This document shows positions 49,213 to 62,054 of a stretch of 64,000 bases of DNA, piece after piece. Source of the DNA: Epiperipatus broadwayi. Its lineage: Eukaryota > Onychophora > Udeonychophora > Euonychophora > Peripatidae. The stretch is taken from contig JAQFVV010012530.1 of NCBI GenBank assembly GCA_028023455.1, positions 1,736,001 to 1,800,000 on the forward strand, given 5' to 3'. Made by a program: the position numbers and the translations under genes. Numbering within the stretch: position 1 is the stretch's first letter; each line of letters begins with the position of its first letter. Below the pieces are notes generated by a model. That model saw only the letters and a program-made list of their open reading frames with translations, searched no databases and had not been told where the DNA came from.

Positions 49213-51043
49213 TGTAATGGCACATATGCCATTACACTTCTTTTTTAAGAATTAAAAATTGAAAATTAAAAATCATCTAAACTCTAATATATAAAATCGC
49301 ACAGATGAAAAATTACTAAAAAGAAAACTTTATTAAAAAAAAGACTAAATTTTCAGCAAAAAGAACTTAAAAGATTTAATTAAAGATAAAAATATATCTT
49401 CAAAAATGTATATAAATTAATTAATGCTATTGTAAAATGGAAATGATTATTTTAATTAGTTAAAAGTAAACTAGCCCTTGGGCATTTTAAAATATATAAG
49501 TAATGGTCAGATAGGAGAGGAAAAACAATAGGAACAGAATGGTCAATGAAAGAAATCCTCAGGGAAACTGACCTCAAAGAAAAGACCATCACCATCGTCA
49601 TGAAATAATCAACTGAATCCAAAATTCTAGTATAAAAGAAAAAGTTTGGAAATAAAGAAATTAATTAAGAGAAGACAGATATGTTAAGTCGGAGAGTTGG
49701 AGGTGAAGGGATTGAAAGACACACTTTCAATTCCTTCAGTTGTTATAAAAAATGAAACATTGTTTTCTCATATTGAGGACTATAGGACATCTGGGCCTGG
49801 CAATAAAATACCAGCTACCATAAAGGACCAATGGCTAACTGGATACCAATATCTTCAGGACGGTGTGGGAATTCACATTCAAAATTGCAAACAACTACAA
49901 AATATGGACCTTTTAAAACTGTAAGAACTTTAGATAATTCATGAACATTAAATATAAAACTTTCCCAGTATTTAAATGATAGCAATAGTATTGCCTATCT
50001 GACCAAACTAAATTATTTATTAATTATTTTTATTGAATATATTATTTGTTTGTAAATCATTTCCATTAATTTATTTTTTCTGTGCTTTTAAGTTTTTATT
50101 ATGATTTTTTTTCTTTTAAATAAATTATATAAATGTTAAATTTAAGTTGGGCATGAATGATTGCATAGATTCGCAAAGTTATGTTAGTTTAAGGGAGGTT
50201 AGTCTTAGGTTATTTGTTTCATAGTTAAATTGGGTCAATGGATTGGATATATTGGTGTAATTAGTTGATGTAGTATGAGGTCTGCTACTTGCAGGATCAC
50301 ATTATATGCTGCACACCCCCTTTTTGCCTATGGAAGGGGATAGTAAGAAAATGCAGTCCCTTCCTATGGAGTTTTTTATTGTTCTTCTTGCCAGAAAGAT
50401 GTAGCATTCCTGTCTGGATGAGAGTCAATGTCTTCTAATCATGCTGTTCCGATGTACATTCCTGACAGTATGCTATTTGTACTGTTGTATTCATACTGCA
50501 TTGAATGCATCGATATATCAGATGGATTGACGTTGGTTTGGCTGCGAACCTTTGGCTTAAGATTAAATCAGGGATAGAATATTTTCTTTTCAAATGCAAT
50601 CTATGTAGTCTATTCATACGCGACACTCTAATAAATATTAAACTCATCTGTGCGAACTTTTAAAATAAAATAAAACAGTTAAATTGTAAATTAAAATCTC
50701 TTTTTATATTGTTTTGTAAAAAAATAAAAGTTAGACTAAAATAATAATGCTAAATTTTATATATTTTAAATAAATGTTTGTGTGTGTTATTACTGGCATT
50801 GGCTTCTTTTATTTTTTTAATATTGAAAATATTTTTAGATAAGAATTCATATTTTATAAATCTATACTGCTCTGCTGAGCTAGTGGCATTGGGCTAATGG
50901 TTGAAATAAAATATATGTGTAAAAGTTGGATCTTTAACAGTGTGTATCTGCCTACTCTATAAATTTTTTAGGTTCAAGTAGCCTAGTGGCACTCTGTAGT
51001 GTAGATATGGTAAGACTGCTAACTCCGTGAATCACCCCGTGCA
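49213..51043 (+). repeat. LTR-like direct repeat D, copy 1 (1831 bp)
   Basis: Starts TGTAATGGCACATATGCCAT (itself a palindrome) and ends near CCGTGCA. It aligns along its length with 51901-53807 at high identity. TATAAAAG lies at 49631-49638 and AATAAA-type signals near 50660-50690. Frames at 49697-49924 and 50435-50647 (minus) are broken in copy 2 and are not believed to be genes. TG...CA ends plus TATA suggest an LTR. Confidence 0.7.
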
Positions 51044-51900
51044 TATAATTTATAAAATCTATATAAAAATTTTTTTTCTTAACTTATGTATCTGCCTACT
51101 ATATAAATTTTCTTGGTTCAAATGGCCTAGTGGTGCCCTGTAGTGCAGATATGGTAAGATTTATATTCCATTGGACCATTATAATTGGACTTCCAATGTG
51201 GCACAATGTTTAATAAACCACGAATACCCTGAGCAAATTTTTTTCAAAATGAAATATTTTTATCTATTTACATAAAGTCATATACTTTAAATCTTATAAA
51301 AGCACTGCCAGAAAGAAATAGCACATATATTAAAAATGAGAAAGAAATAATATTAATAATTTTAAAATAATTTTATTTTTAAAAAAGTCAAAAGGTTGCA
51401 ATTAATATGTTTCGTGTTTTTTTATGTGTATAGGCACGCACAGCCACGTAAGTTTATGTTTGTAAATGTGGAACCTTATGATGAGTACTTTTTGGGAATT
51501 TACTTCAGTATAACTCTATGTAAGCATTTCAATCAATCATAAAAAGTTGGTGGTATATATAATTGTGCTGCAAAATATACACATATAAACCCATTATTTC
51601 TTAAAACATATTTACCTCAATGCAACCTTCTTAAATAAATAATTTATATAATTTGCTTGTCATTCCGTTTATTAAAAATGAAATATAAAGAAAATAGAAT
51701 TCTTGGGGGGAGGAGGCGTAAATGTAGATGGTTCATAGGAAAACGATTGTCAACATTTTTTTTTGTATATAGTCTTTTTGTAAAATTACTAACCGAATGT
51801 TTTTGTAAATGTCTTCATTAATCATGTACCGTAATTACTAACCCTAAGTAAAATATTTTTTTTTGTTTGTTTGTTTTTTTTTTAAGCAAGTTTACTGATA
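51044..51900 (+). other. Spacer between direct repeats D
   Basis: 857 bp. A third partial copy of the repeat's 3' end lies at about 51085-51155 (TATCTGCCTACTATATAAAT, then GGCCTAGTGG). No convincing PBS, PPT or coding frame, so this is not clearly an LTR-element interior. Confidence 0.5.
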
Positions 51901-53807
51901 TGTAATGGGCACATATGCCGTTACATTATTTTTCTAAAAATTAGACGTGAAAAATAAAAGTTCGCAAATAAAAACTTTTTTTTTAAGAATTAAAAATTGA
52001 AAGTTAAAATTCGTCTAAACTCTAATATATAAAATCGCACAGATGAAAAATTACTAAAAAGAAAACTTTATTAAAAAAAAGAGAAAGTTTTAAGACTAAA
52101 TTTTCAGCAAAAAGAACTTAAAAGATTTAATTAAAGATAAAAATATATCTTCAAGAATGTATATAAATTAATTAATGCTATTGCAAAATGGAAATGATTA
52201 TTTTAATTAGTTAAAAGTAAACTAGCCCTTGGTAATTTCAAAATATATAAGTAAAGGTCAGATAGGAAAGGAAAAACAATAGGAACAGAATGACCAATGA
52301 AAGAAATCCCGTGAGGAACGGAACTCAATGAAAGGACCATCACCATCATCATGACGTAATGTCCATTGAATCCAAAATTCTAGTATAAAAAAAAGCTTGG
52401 AAATAAAGAAATTAATTAAGAGAAGATAGAGATGTGTTAAGTCAGAGAGTTGGAGGTGAATGGATTGAAAGACGCACTTTCAATTCCTCCAGTTGTTATA
52501 AAAAAATTAAACATTGTTTTCCCATATTGCAGATTATAGGACATCTGGGCCTGGCAACAAAATACCAGCTACCATAAAGGACCAATGGCTAACTGGATAC
52601 CAATATCTTCAGGATGGCATGGGAATTCACATCCAAAATTACAAACAATTACAAAATATGGACCTTTTAAAACTGTAAGAACTTTAGATAATTCATGAAC
52701 ATTAAATATAAAACTTTCCCAGTATTTAAATGATAGCAATAGTATTGCCTATCTAACCAAACTAAATTATTTATTAATTATTTTTATTGAATGTATTATT
52801 TGTTTGTAAATAATTTTCATTAATTTATTTTTTCTGTGCTTTTAAGTTTTTATTATGATTTTTTTTTCTTTTAAATAAATTATATAAATGTTAAATTTAA
52901 GTTTGAATGGCATGATTCGCAAAGTTATGTTAGTTTAAGGGAGGGTAATCTTAGGTTATTTGTTTCATAGTTAAATTGGGTCAATGGATTGGATATATTG
53001 GTGTAATTAGTTGATGTAGTATGAGGTCTGCTACTTGCAGGATCGCATTATATGCCGCACACCCCCTTTTTGCCTATGGAAAGGGATAGTAAGATGGAAA
53101 ACGCAGTCCCTTCCTATGGAGTTTTTTATTTATTGTTCTTCTTGCCAGACAGATGTAGCATTCCTGTCTGGATGAGAGTCAATGTCTTTTAACCATGCTG
53201 TTCAGATGTACATTCCTCACAGTATGCTATTTGTGCTGTCATATTCATACTGCATTGAATGCATCGAGATATATCAGATGAATTGATGTTGGTTTGGCTG
53301 CGAACCTTTGGCCTAAGGTTAAATCAGGGATAGAATATTTTCTTTTCAAATGCAATCTATGTAGTCTATTCATACTTGACACTCTAATAAATATTAAACT
53401 CATCTATGCAAACTTTTAAAATAAAATAAAACAGTTAAATTGTAAATTAAATCTAAAGTAAAATAAGTTATAATGTTTTGTAAAAAAAATAAAAGTTAGA
53501 CTAAAATAATAATGCTAAATTTTATATATATTAAATAAATGTTTGTGTGTGTTATTACTGGCAGTGGCTTCTTTTATTTTTTAATATTAAAAATATTTTT
53601 AGATAAGAATTCATATTTTATAAATCTCTACTGCTCTGCTGAGCTAATGGCATTTGGCTAACGGTTGAAATAAAATATATGTGTAAAAGTTGGATCTTTA
53701 ACAGCACGTATCTGCCTACTCTATAAATTTTCTAGGTTCAAGTAGCCTAGTGGCACTCTGTAGTGTAGATATGGTAAGACTGCTAACTCCATGAATCACT
53801 CCTATCA
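51901..53807 (+). repeat. LTR-like direct repeat D, copy 2 (1907 bp)
   Basis: Starts TGTAATGGGCACATATGCCG and ends CCTATCA. Has about 60 bp extra near its 5' end relative to copy 1. TATAAAAA lies at 52384-52391. Confidence 0.7.
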
Positions 53808-53989
53808 TTATAGCCTGTATAATAAAACTTTTCATATAGTTGCCAGTTTTTCCCTTTCCTCACATTGACTAATATAATCTGGTTTCTTCAATACCTTTGC
53901 AGATTCTGTAATTATCCTGTGACAATGACTGTTACATCTGTGTAGGATTTTAATATTGGAGAAATCTTTAAGACATGAAGAACAAGTGC

Positions 53990-54225
53990 TAAAAATGATG
54001 ATTGATGTTAACCTACATTAGCATGCTTCAGACACATCATTGAAGTATGGAGAGATGTATATTAAGGATAACAAAAAAAAGTCTGCATGTGAAATGGTTG
54101 GATGAAATAAAGAAGTGTGCTGAAGTAATGTGGAGAAGAGAGGCTACATATCAGAGAAGATGGATTGAACTTGGAGAGATCTTCATTTGGCAGTGAAGCG
54201 ATAATAGTCAATAATGCTGATACAT
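53990..54225 (+). pseudogene. LINE C-terminal remnant, copy 2
   Basis: About 54070-54196 reads WLDEIKKCAEVMWRREATY then RRWIELGEIFIWQ and a stop, a clean end of a non-LTR ORF2. It is homologous to 48960-49165. No RT remains upstream, where direct repeat D sits. Confidence 0.6.
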
Positions 54226-55985
54226 ATGATTGTAATAATAATAATGAAATATTAACATTAATAATAAATATTATTACTTATAACTATAAAATACAAAAAT
54301 ATTTTCAGTTTTTTTGCATAATGATTATTATAGATGAATAAGAAAGATCTTTACCTAATAGACATGAGACACTTTCTAATAATTGAAAGATGTATTATGA
54401 AATAATAGTATAAAAAATGGAGAAATGCTTGTTAAATTTGATATTTACTTGGCTAAGTATTGATCTATTTTTTCATTGCTAATTATTTTATATGTTCATA
54501 TAGTCTTTGTTAGAAAGGGTTATATTGTGATTAGAAATTATTTAGTTTGAGTAAGATTTGGAGATTTGAGTGAGCCATATATTGAGTTAAAACAGTTTGA
54601 GCACATCATCATCAGCAAAGATTGTTTATGAATAATTAGTTCATGAAATACGTATATAAAAAGAGCCATGTTCTGGAGTTTTTATAGATTGGTTAATAAA
54701 TTATATACTAAGAGGCACAATTTATTCTATAACATTCTTTAACTACTAACAAAGTAAAACTTATATTTATTGCAATGAAATAACTTCTGAACCACAAAAT
54801 GTTATTAGTAACAGTAATTAGGAATCACCCACTATACAAGCACAGTAAATTAATCAACACTTTTTTTTAAAATGCTCAATCTTTCCGATATCAATAATTA
54901 AAAACATAGCAAATGGAATTAAAACTGATTAATTAATATCTTCATGTTCTCATTTCCAAATGCATATGTTTAGTTAAAAAGGTAGTGTGGATTCATTCTA
55001 TATTTTCAAAAGACTTTATCTTGTGTTTGGAAAGGAGATAATTCCTTAAAAAGTGTTTATTAGTTTACATTGCATGTATAAAGGGTGAACCCTATTAGTA
55101 TTACAGATTAAAACATGGTACTATATAAATAAATAAAATTATTATAAAAATGTAGGTATATAAATAATTTTTCTATCTTATGCAAGATCAGTGTGAAAAC
55201 AAACCCACCCTCTGCTTGCTACCACAATGTTACTCTTAATAATTACACACACAATACATAAAATACATCAAGATTAATAATCTACCTACTGCTTTTTTAA
55301 ATAAACGAAGCACAAGTTAAAACTTTTTTAAAGGTAAGCCTCTGTAAAAGAAATTGATGTAAAGAGAGAAGACCTATTCTTTTCTCTAAAAAAACTTTTG
55401 CCTTGTGTTTTGGATTGGGTGTATTTCATTTACTTAATAAACCAGTAATTTGAATATTAATCTCTATGTATTACATAATATTAATCACTTGAAATGTGTA
55501 TATTTACATACTTCATTATTGGTATTGACAAGATATACTTTGAGAAATTTCACAAATATCAATTAAAATAACATAAAGCAATTTAAAATATAGCTTTAAA
55601 GGTAATATGATTGTTTAAAAATGTTCATGTTTTTTCCCAAATCTACTTCTTTTATACTTTCGGCAAATTATTTGTTTGCTTCTATTTCAATGATATAAAT
55701 GTAATATAATATGATTTCTATATTTGCACTTTTATGTTATCAAAAATGCTTAAATATATTTAGTTCTATTTTTTTAAATTTCCATCATGTTGATTTCTTC
55801 ATATATATATTGTGATGTACACGTTATCATCTATAATTTCCTTATAGTGTATAAATAATTAAATAAGGAAAACAATTAAAGGTTATATATTTGATAAAAA
55901 TATTTATTGTTTTGAATAAATCTGGACTAAATAAACCATTTATTTATTAAATTTAAAAAAAAAAAAAAAGAAATATTTTTTAAAA
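54226..55985. other. AT-rich spacer, nothing recognised
   Basis: Trinucleotide-like AATAAT tracts at 54230-54270. No domain, no repeat partner and no long frame. Confidence 0.45.
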
Positions 55986-55989
55986 TTAC

Positions 55990-57505
55990 TGTTGAATGAT
56001 AACAATGCCTTATTAGAATTAGAAGAAAGAGAATCATGTAATCAGAAGCCAGTGGTTTAAAAAAAGAAAAGATTGTGCTTTGTGTTGCCATAGCTACAGA
56101 AACATTTTTAGCAAGAAGATACAGACATTCTTTTGCTTAAAAATTTGTGCTTATTTTATCTTACTTTTATAAATATATTCAGGAAATATAGCAAAAAAGT
56201 ATGCACTGTGAGTAAGACAACTTAGAGAGAGGGGGCATGAACTCCTCCTTCATTTGGTATCTTTATGATTAAAATGAAATGGATATCACAAATGTTATGC
56301 TAACCACCATAGAGTTAAGATCATTGAATTTACCATTGATTAAAATATCAACAGAAATAATAATTGGATATTCATTTAATGATTTAAATTGCTTATAAAT
56401 CCCTATGGTTGTGTTTTTTTTTTCATATGTTATAGCATCGGCCGGGAGGCGAACCCGCAACAACCGTCTACAACCAACTGCTTGCTTGCAAGGCGGCTGC
56501 TGACCTCTCGGCTAACAAAAATGTACACAATAAAACATTGTTGAATAATGCAATATCAGCTGAAGTCATATATATATACCAAGCTGTGGTAACAGATGTT
56601 AATATAAAAAGAAACATTCTATTGTCAGATAAATTTCTTTTTTTTTTTAAAAAAGTAACAATATTAAAAACTTTTATTACTTTGTTAAAAGAGTTTATCT
56701 TTAACTCTTTTATGATTGTATGCTTTAAAAATTTAAATGTATATCAGATCTATTAATTGCAATCTTAAAAAAGGGAGAAAGGTAAATTATAAAATATATA
56801 TATGATAGGATATTAGATTGAAATTGGTAAATTAGATTTATGATCTCACCACTTCAATGAGTCAATGCTTATTTCAATAAATTTATATTATTATTATTAA
56901 CCTAATTACTTTGATTTGCCCATTTCATCAAACATTATAAAATTATTTTATCCCACAATTTATTTTACAATTAAGATAATTCATTGTACACCCCATACTA
57001 TACTTTATCATCAAGTAAGTTATCATTTATTAAATTGTATCTTTTTAGCCAAGCAAGATATTCAGTCTCTTACAAATTCATGAATCTATTGTAAATATAA
57101 ATTTAAACTGTCATAGAGTCATTTGTGAATCAACATATTTATTTGTCTATTTTTAGCTATATATTTAGTTGCATAAGTACAACATTTTAGTAATATATTT
57201 TAGAGTGCCCAGATATTTAGTGCTTAAGTGGAGAAAACCATTTGGTTCATGATTTATTTATTATAAGTGGTTGACCAAATCTATGAAGCACTTGCAGGCC
57301 AGATAACTGTGCTCAGTTATATTTTTATTATAATCATGATAACCCAAATTTGCAAGCTATTCAGGGAATGACACTTATTTTTGCTTTACATTTTGGCAGT
57401 CTTTATTAGTTTTCCTTTACATTTGGCTTATCCAACAAGAAAATATTGCCATTCATGAGACAATGTTGTCTCCTTAGCATTGTTTATATATTTTAGAATA
57501 GTTTT
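55990..57505 (+). repeat. Dispersed repeat R1, copy 2
   Basis: Inverted homologue of 8838-10740. Lacks the 293-bp hairpin but carries a tRNA-like insertion at 56437-56518. Non-coding; the minus frame 56269-56463 is a by-product of the tRNA-like segment. Confidence 0.75.
56408..56518 (-). repeat. tRNA-like retro-sequence followed by an A tract
   Basis: On the minus strand the sequence opens GTTAGCCGAGAGGTCAGC (box A, type-II tRNA style GCCGAGAGGTC), has CTTGCAA in the anticodon-loop position, a long variable arm, and CGGGTTCGCCTCCCG (box B with a paired T stem). About 20 bp later comes a run of ten A. No acceptor stem pairs. It is therefore not a working tRNA gene but a tRNA-derived SINE or retropseudogene. 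It is much GC-richer than its surroundings. Confidence 0.6.
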
Positions 57506-58355
57506 CTTCACATTTTGGCTGTCTAACCAGAAACTGATTATTTATCCATAATCCATAAGAGATTTAAAGTCATAAAATACCAGTTAGAAAAAATTTAATT
57601 AATGTTCACAATTAATATCAGCTATTTTTGTGTATTCTAGTGTTAGATTAAACAGAGTAATGACTCAATAATTAATAATTTAAAATCTGTAGTTGTCCTT
57701 GGCTAAGGATTTGAATTTAGAATAGATTGTCAAATTGTTTTCTGAAAAATAGAGGTATAAGAATATATGAGTTAAGAAATAGCAATATTGTAAAATGCTT
57801 TATAAATAAAACGTTTTATAAATATGCCAAAAAGACACATGATAAAAGAAGAGGAGAAACGAACATGTCAGCCTTGGCTAATGGACCAAACCCAGAGCCA
57901 GATGAGGCTAGAATCCTAATTCATGTGTTTATTAGGCCCAAAACTAGAACTTTCTCTTATCCACTAAACAAATAATATATTACATCTTTCACTTAAGAAT
58001 AATCTAACTTTAACTATGAAGATCTGTCATACACCCTATATATTTAATACACAAACTTTGTATTAATTGCACACTATACAATTAACTTACTATATCAGCT
58101 TTAAATATTTTTATAGTCCTCGTTACTCCTTGGGCCAGGATAATAATTAATCAATGGAATTTTCAAACCTTATACATAGGTTTAAATTACTTTATATTCC
58201 TAACTAATTAAGCTCATGACATGCTGCCTTAAGGCATTAATATAATCTTTGAATTTATTTATAGTTATTTATGTTTTTTTCATACTTGCATTAATTAACC
58301 ATCATGAGTTTCTTATACTGTTCTTAAGACTAAATTATTGGTCTAATACAACTTG
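57506..58355. other. AT-rich spacer, nothing recognised
   Basis: The open frame at 57727-57975 (82 residues) has no recognisable domain and is probably chance. Nothing else seen. Confidence 0.4.
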
Positions 58356-58445
58356 TGATATTTCTGTATACATGGCTTGCATATATATATATATATATAT
58401 TGATATTTCTGTATACATGGCTTGCATATATATATATATATATAT
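58356..58445 (+). repeat. Two 45-bp tandem units with (TA)n
   Basis: TGATATTTCTGTATACATGG plus a TA tract occurs twice head to tail at 58356-58400 and 58401-58445. Confidence 0.9.
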
Positions 58446-59165
58446 TGAAACTTTCTTATAGACAATGTTAGCCTATCATTGTTTACTTTTGTATCCACTC
58501 TAATGTGTAAATAAAGTTTGATTTTTAAAAGTATCAGATGATGATGCCTGGATTTGCCATATAATAGTAAAAATAAGAGTTTATATTTGTGACTTTAAAA
58601 GCCCTAGAAATATTCTATAAGATAGTAAAATGCCATAGAAATATGGGCTCATTAATAATAAATATTATAAAGTTCTTCTCATGAAGCAATTGCAAAATAA
58701 ATAATGAAAAGTATTTGAAACTATTTTATTTTATTGGAGGTATTGTACCTGTTATTTTGGAAAATAGATGGGTAACAATAGTTCTCACTATTTGAATTTG
58801 TTGACAACAGCATAACATAAAGTTTTTTGAGCATAGTCATGAAATTTACACGATATTATACACTATGTAACATAAATAAAGAAATAAATTTGTACACATT
58901 AATTTAGGATAATAATGTTGTGGATAGGTAAGTCAATCACTATTGAAGGGGAAGGTTATTGTGATATTTTATATTAGAGGGTTATATTATATGAATTGAA
59001 ATGTGTGTGAGTAGAGATTTAATTAGTTTGTAGGATTCAACATATAAAACATAGTAAAGAAAACAAGTTATTCATTTCATTTGGCCTGAGATATTAAAGC
59101 GAGAAGGAGAGGTATGGTTTTTTTATTTTCTAAATAAAGTAATCAATACAAATTTGAAATAAAGT
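58446..59165. other. Spacer or 5' leader before the 59-kb gag
   Basis: No coding frame. If the gag belongs to an LTR element, this is where its leader and PBS should lie; I could not identify a PBS. Confidence 0.35.
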
Positions 59166-60950
59166 ATGGAAAATGAAAAAGTGTTAGATGTGTTAGGATA
59201 GAAAAGAGAAGTTAAAGAAGTTCCTGTTACCTCAAAAAATAATTAAAATGAATCTCTAATGACAATGTTGCAGAGTTTGATGATTAAGATCAATGAAAGT
59301 CAGGAAAAGTTATCATAAGATCTAATAAATAAGTTCAATGAAAGTCCAGAGAAAATATCAAAAGATCTAATGAATAAGATTGATGAAAATGAAGAAAAAT
59401 GGGACAAGAATCAAATGGAAATGAAGCAAAGTCAAGAATAGCTTAAACTAGAAATGAAGCAAGGTCAAAAAATGCTGGCAATGAAGATAGAAGAGGGTCA
59501 ATATGAGTTAGAGAATAAGTTGAAACAAAAGATTAAGCATGTGCATGCAGAGTTAGTTCATGAAATAAAAATTGGGCAAGAGCAATTACATAGCTTGGAA
59601 GTTAAATTTAATGAACTAGTGGGGAAATTCAAGGTCAAATGCAAATAAAAACCAGTAAGCTAAAGATAATCTAAAAAAGGGATAATGTTGGACCCAGAAC
59701 ATGGAAACTAAAATTGAGAAGTACAGGTTAGAATGCCAGAATAAGGATAAAGTTTTAGAAGCTAAATTAAACGAATGTCAACAGACTATTAATAGAGAGA
59801 TAGAAAAGTTACAGAATAAAGAGGAGCAGGAAATCAAAGTTTTAGAAACTTAGATGGGGCAAAGTTATTGAGAATATGGCATTAATTTAGATAAGGTACA
59901 ATCTCACATAAATGATTTGAGAGTTTGCTCATCATCATTGATTACTTTGGTTGAGTTTAATAAAATAATTGAGAATATAGCATCCATAGAAGAAAAAGTA
60001 GAAGATTTAAGACAGAATAAAGAAAAGGAAATGGAAATGATAAAAAAGGATTTGGAAGAAGATAGTCAAGTAAAGATTAAAAATTTTATTGCAGAAATGA
60101 AAACTCCATTTCAAAATGAGATAAGTAATCATGGAGATATCTTAACAAAATCATATGAATATAGTGGGGGTGTGTGTCTATATAACACTGTAATATCTTT
60201 ATTTAAATGTGATTTTCTACCATCTCTGAATATAATTGCTCCATTGAATGAAAGAAGAATATTAAATGATGAATGTGGAGTTGCTAAAGTCAATGTCCAG
60301 GGACAATGTAAAAGTGAACAGTTCATAGAAAGTTATAATACTATATCTAAATTTATTAAGCTCAAAACATTTAAAGGTGATGTCACAGAGAACCCTATAG
60401 AACATTTGATGACATTTCAAGAATTGTTCTCCTTTTATGAATTAAGTAAGAGAGAGAAAGTTGCCATTGCAAGAAATCACTTAAATGGATCCACTAAAAA
60501 TTGGTGGAAGTCATTGTTCATAAGACCAATTACTTTTGGGAATTACTGCCAATCCTTATTAAATAATTTTTGGAGTGAAGATAAGCAAGATAGCATTTGC
60601 TATCAAGTTTTTCATGGCAGATTTAGAGTCAATTTGGGAAAAAAAATTAACCAATTTTTCCACTGCCATGTGTCAAAGCTGAGGACTTTTACATCATACC
60701 CACTACCTGAAGGTCAAATTACACCTTGATGAGTTCAACAAATCCTTCTTACCACTGATAGAAGCCCTATTGAAGATTTAGTGAAACTGTCAAACAATAT
60801 TGGCATGGAAGGGCTGCAACAAGAACCCAAGGAGAGGAACATAGGGGATGAAGGTTTGAAAACATTTAGTTTTGGATTTCAATCTTCAAGCATATGTACA
60901 GAATTGCAAGGACATAATTTAACCATTACATAGGTCTAGAAAATGTGACA
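59166..60950 (+). pseudogene. Ty3/gypsy gag: coiled coil and capsid
   Basis: ATG at 59166 (MENEKVLDVLG) is followed by several stop-broken coiled-coil segments rich in Lys, Glu and Gln, including 59454-59648. The longest frame, 59917-60729 (270 residues), has coiled coil at about 12-75 and a capsid at about 145-260: KLKTFKGDVTENPIEHLMTF, LNGSTKNWW and FWSEDKQD, the F.G....P..-..F...A...L.G.A..WW pattern of gypsy capsids. After 60729 the frame shifts to TTDRSPIEDLVKL, and near 60940-60990 a degraded CDN.Y..QKC zinc-knuckle-like segment appears. No protease or RT follows. The same family as the minus-strand gag split by LTR-A. Confidence 0.75.
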
Positions 60951-62054
60951 ATAATTATCCCTATCAAAAATGCAGAAAATTTTACAATGGATATCATCTT
61001 TTTTATTAAAACCTTTAAATCCTTTTTTTTGCATTGTTTATTATTTTAAAATCTTTTTTAAATGCCCACGTTTTATGTTCTTAAATATAATGTTTTTATA
61101 ATTTTTTATTCAATTAAGCAAATAACTCTGATAAAAGCTGTAAATCAATCAAATTTATAAATAAATAGACAATTATAAAAGCATTAAAATTAAATATTAT
61201 AAGAAGTGGATGTATACATACACAGTATGCCATAATCTCTGCAAGCTACTTCCAACACAAAATTTTTAAGGCATTAGCATAACAGGATCATAAGTTATAA
61301 TATAAAATATGAGTTTCCACATAGAACTTCACTCAAAAGTGACTTAACATTATTATACAGAAGAATGAAAACACTTCATTATGCTGACATTGAAGATGAA
61401 CAATCGTTGCAAATTTAAGTAGAACAACAAGTTAACATTTTAATTGGGGAAACCTTATTTAAACATTTGAAATGATTCACACTGGTATGTATGGCTGTGA
61501 GCTATGAGTTTTAAAAATTTTTCATTATAGTCTTCAAGTAGTTTTCCAAAAATTCGTATGGCAGGAAGAGTATTGAAGACGATCTATAAAAATATAAATC
61601 ATATTCTATTTCATATCATAAATCATGATCAAGAGATGCTACCATCTTAAAATTTTTTGGTGAACCACTAAACTATATTGCTATGTAGTATACTTGTTGA
61701 ATCAGAAATGATGCTGCAGGCAATTGGAAAACCAGTCTCTTTTTGCTTGGACACAGTGTGCACTTTTTAAACTGTTCCTAAATTCTATATAAATCAAAAA
61801 TATAATTTGACTAAAATATATTTTTATTATCTGAAGTAATTCACATATAAATGATCTTCATTAACATTTGAACCATGTATTCATTACTGACAATATTTTA
61901 TATCTTTAGTTCCTTTCCCAAAATCTTCAACAATTTTGACATCTCTTTCCTGTTCTATTATATAGCATTCCAATTCCCTAACATCAATATACAACTAATT
62001 TTTTTAATCATTTCTCTTTTTTATGTGTTTTATATCATCATCTCTACAATTATT
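60951..62054. other. AT-rich spacer after gag, nothing recognised
   Basis: No RT or LTR could be identified downstream of the gag. The frame at 61875-62060 is hydrophobic low-complexity and not believed. Confidence 0.45.

Noticed and set aside
49697-49924. 75-residue frame in direct repeat D
   Set aside because: Copy 2 (about 52453-52680) has stops and a frameshift at the corresponding place, and the segment lies just after the TATA box, in likely leader sequence.
57727-57975. 82-residue frame with a Pro-rich end
   Set aside because: No motif, no splice or promoter context, no homologous copy seen.
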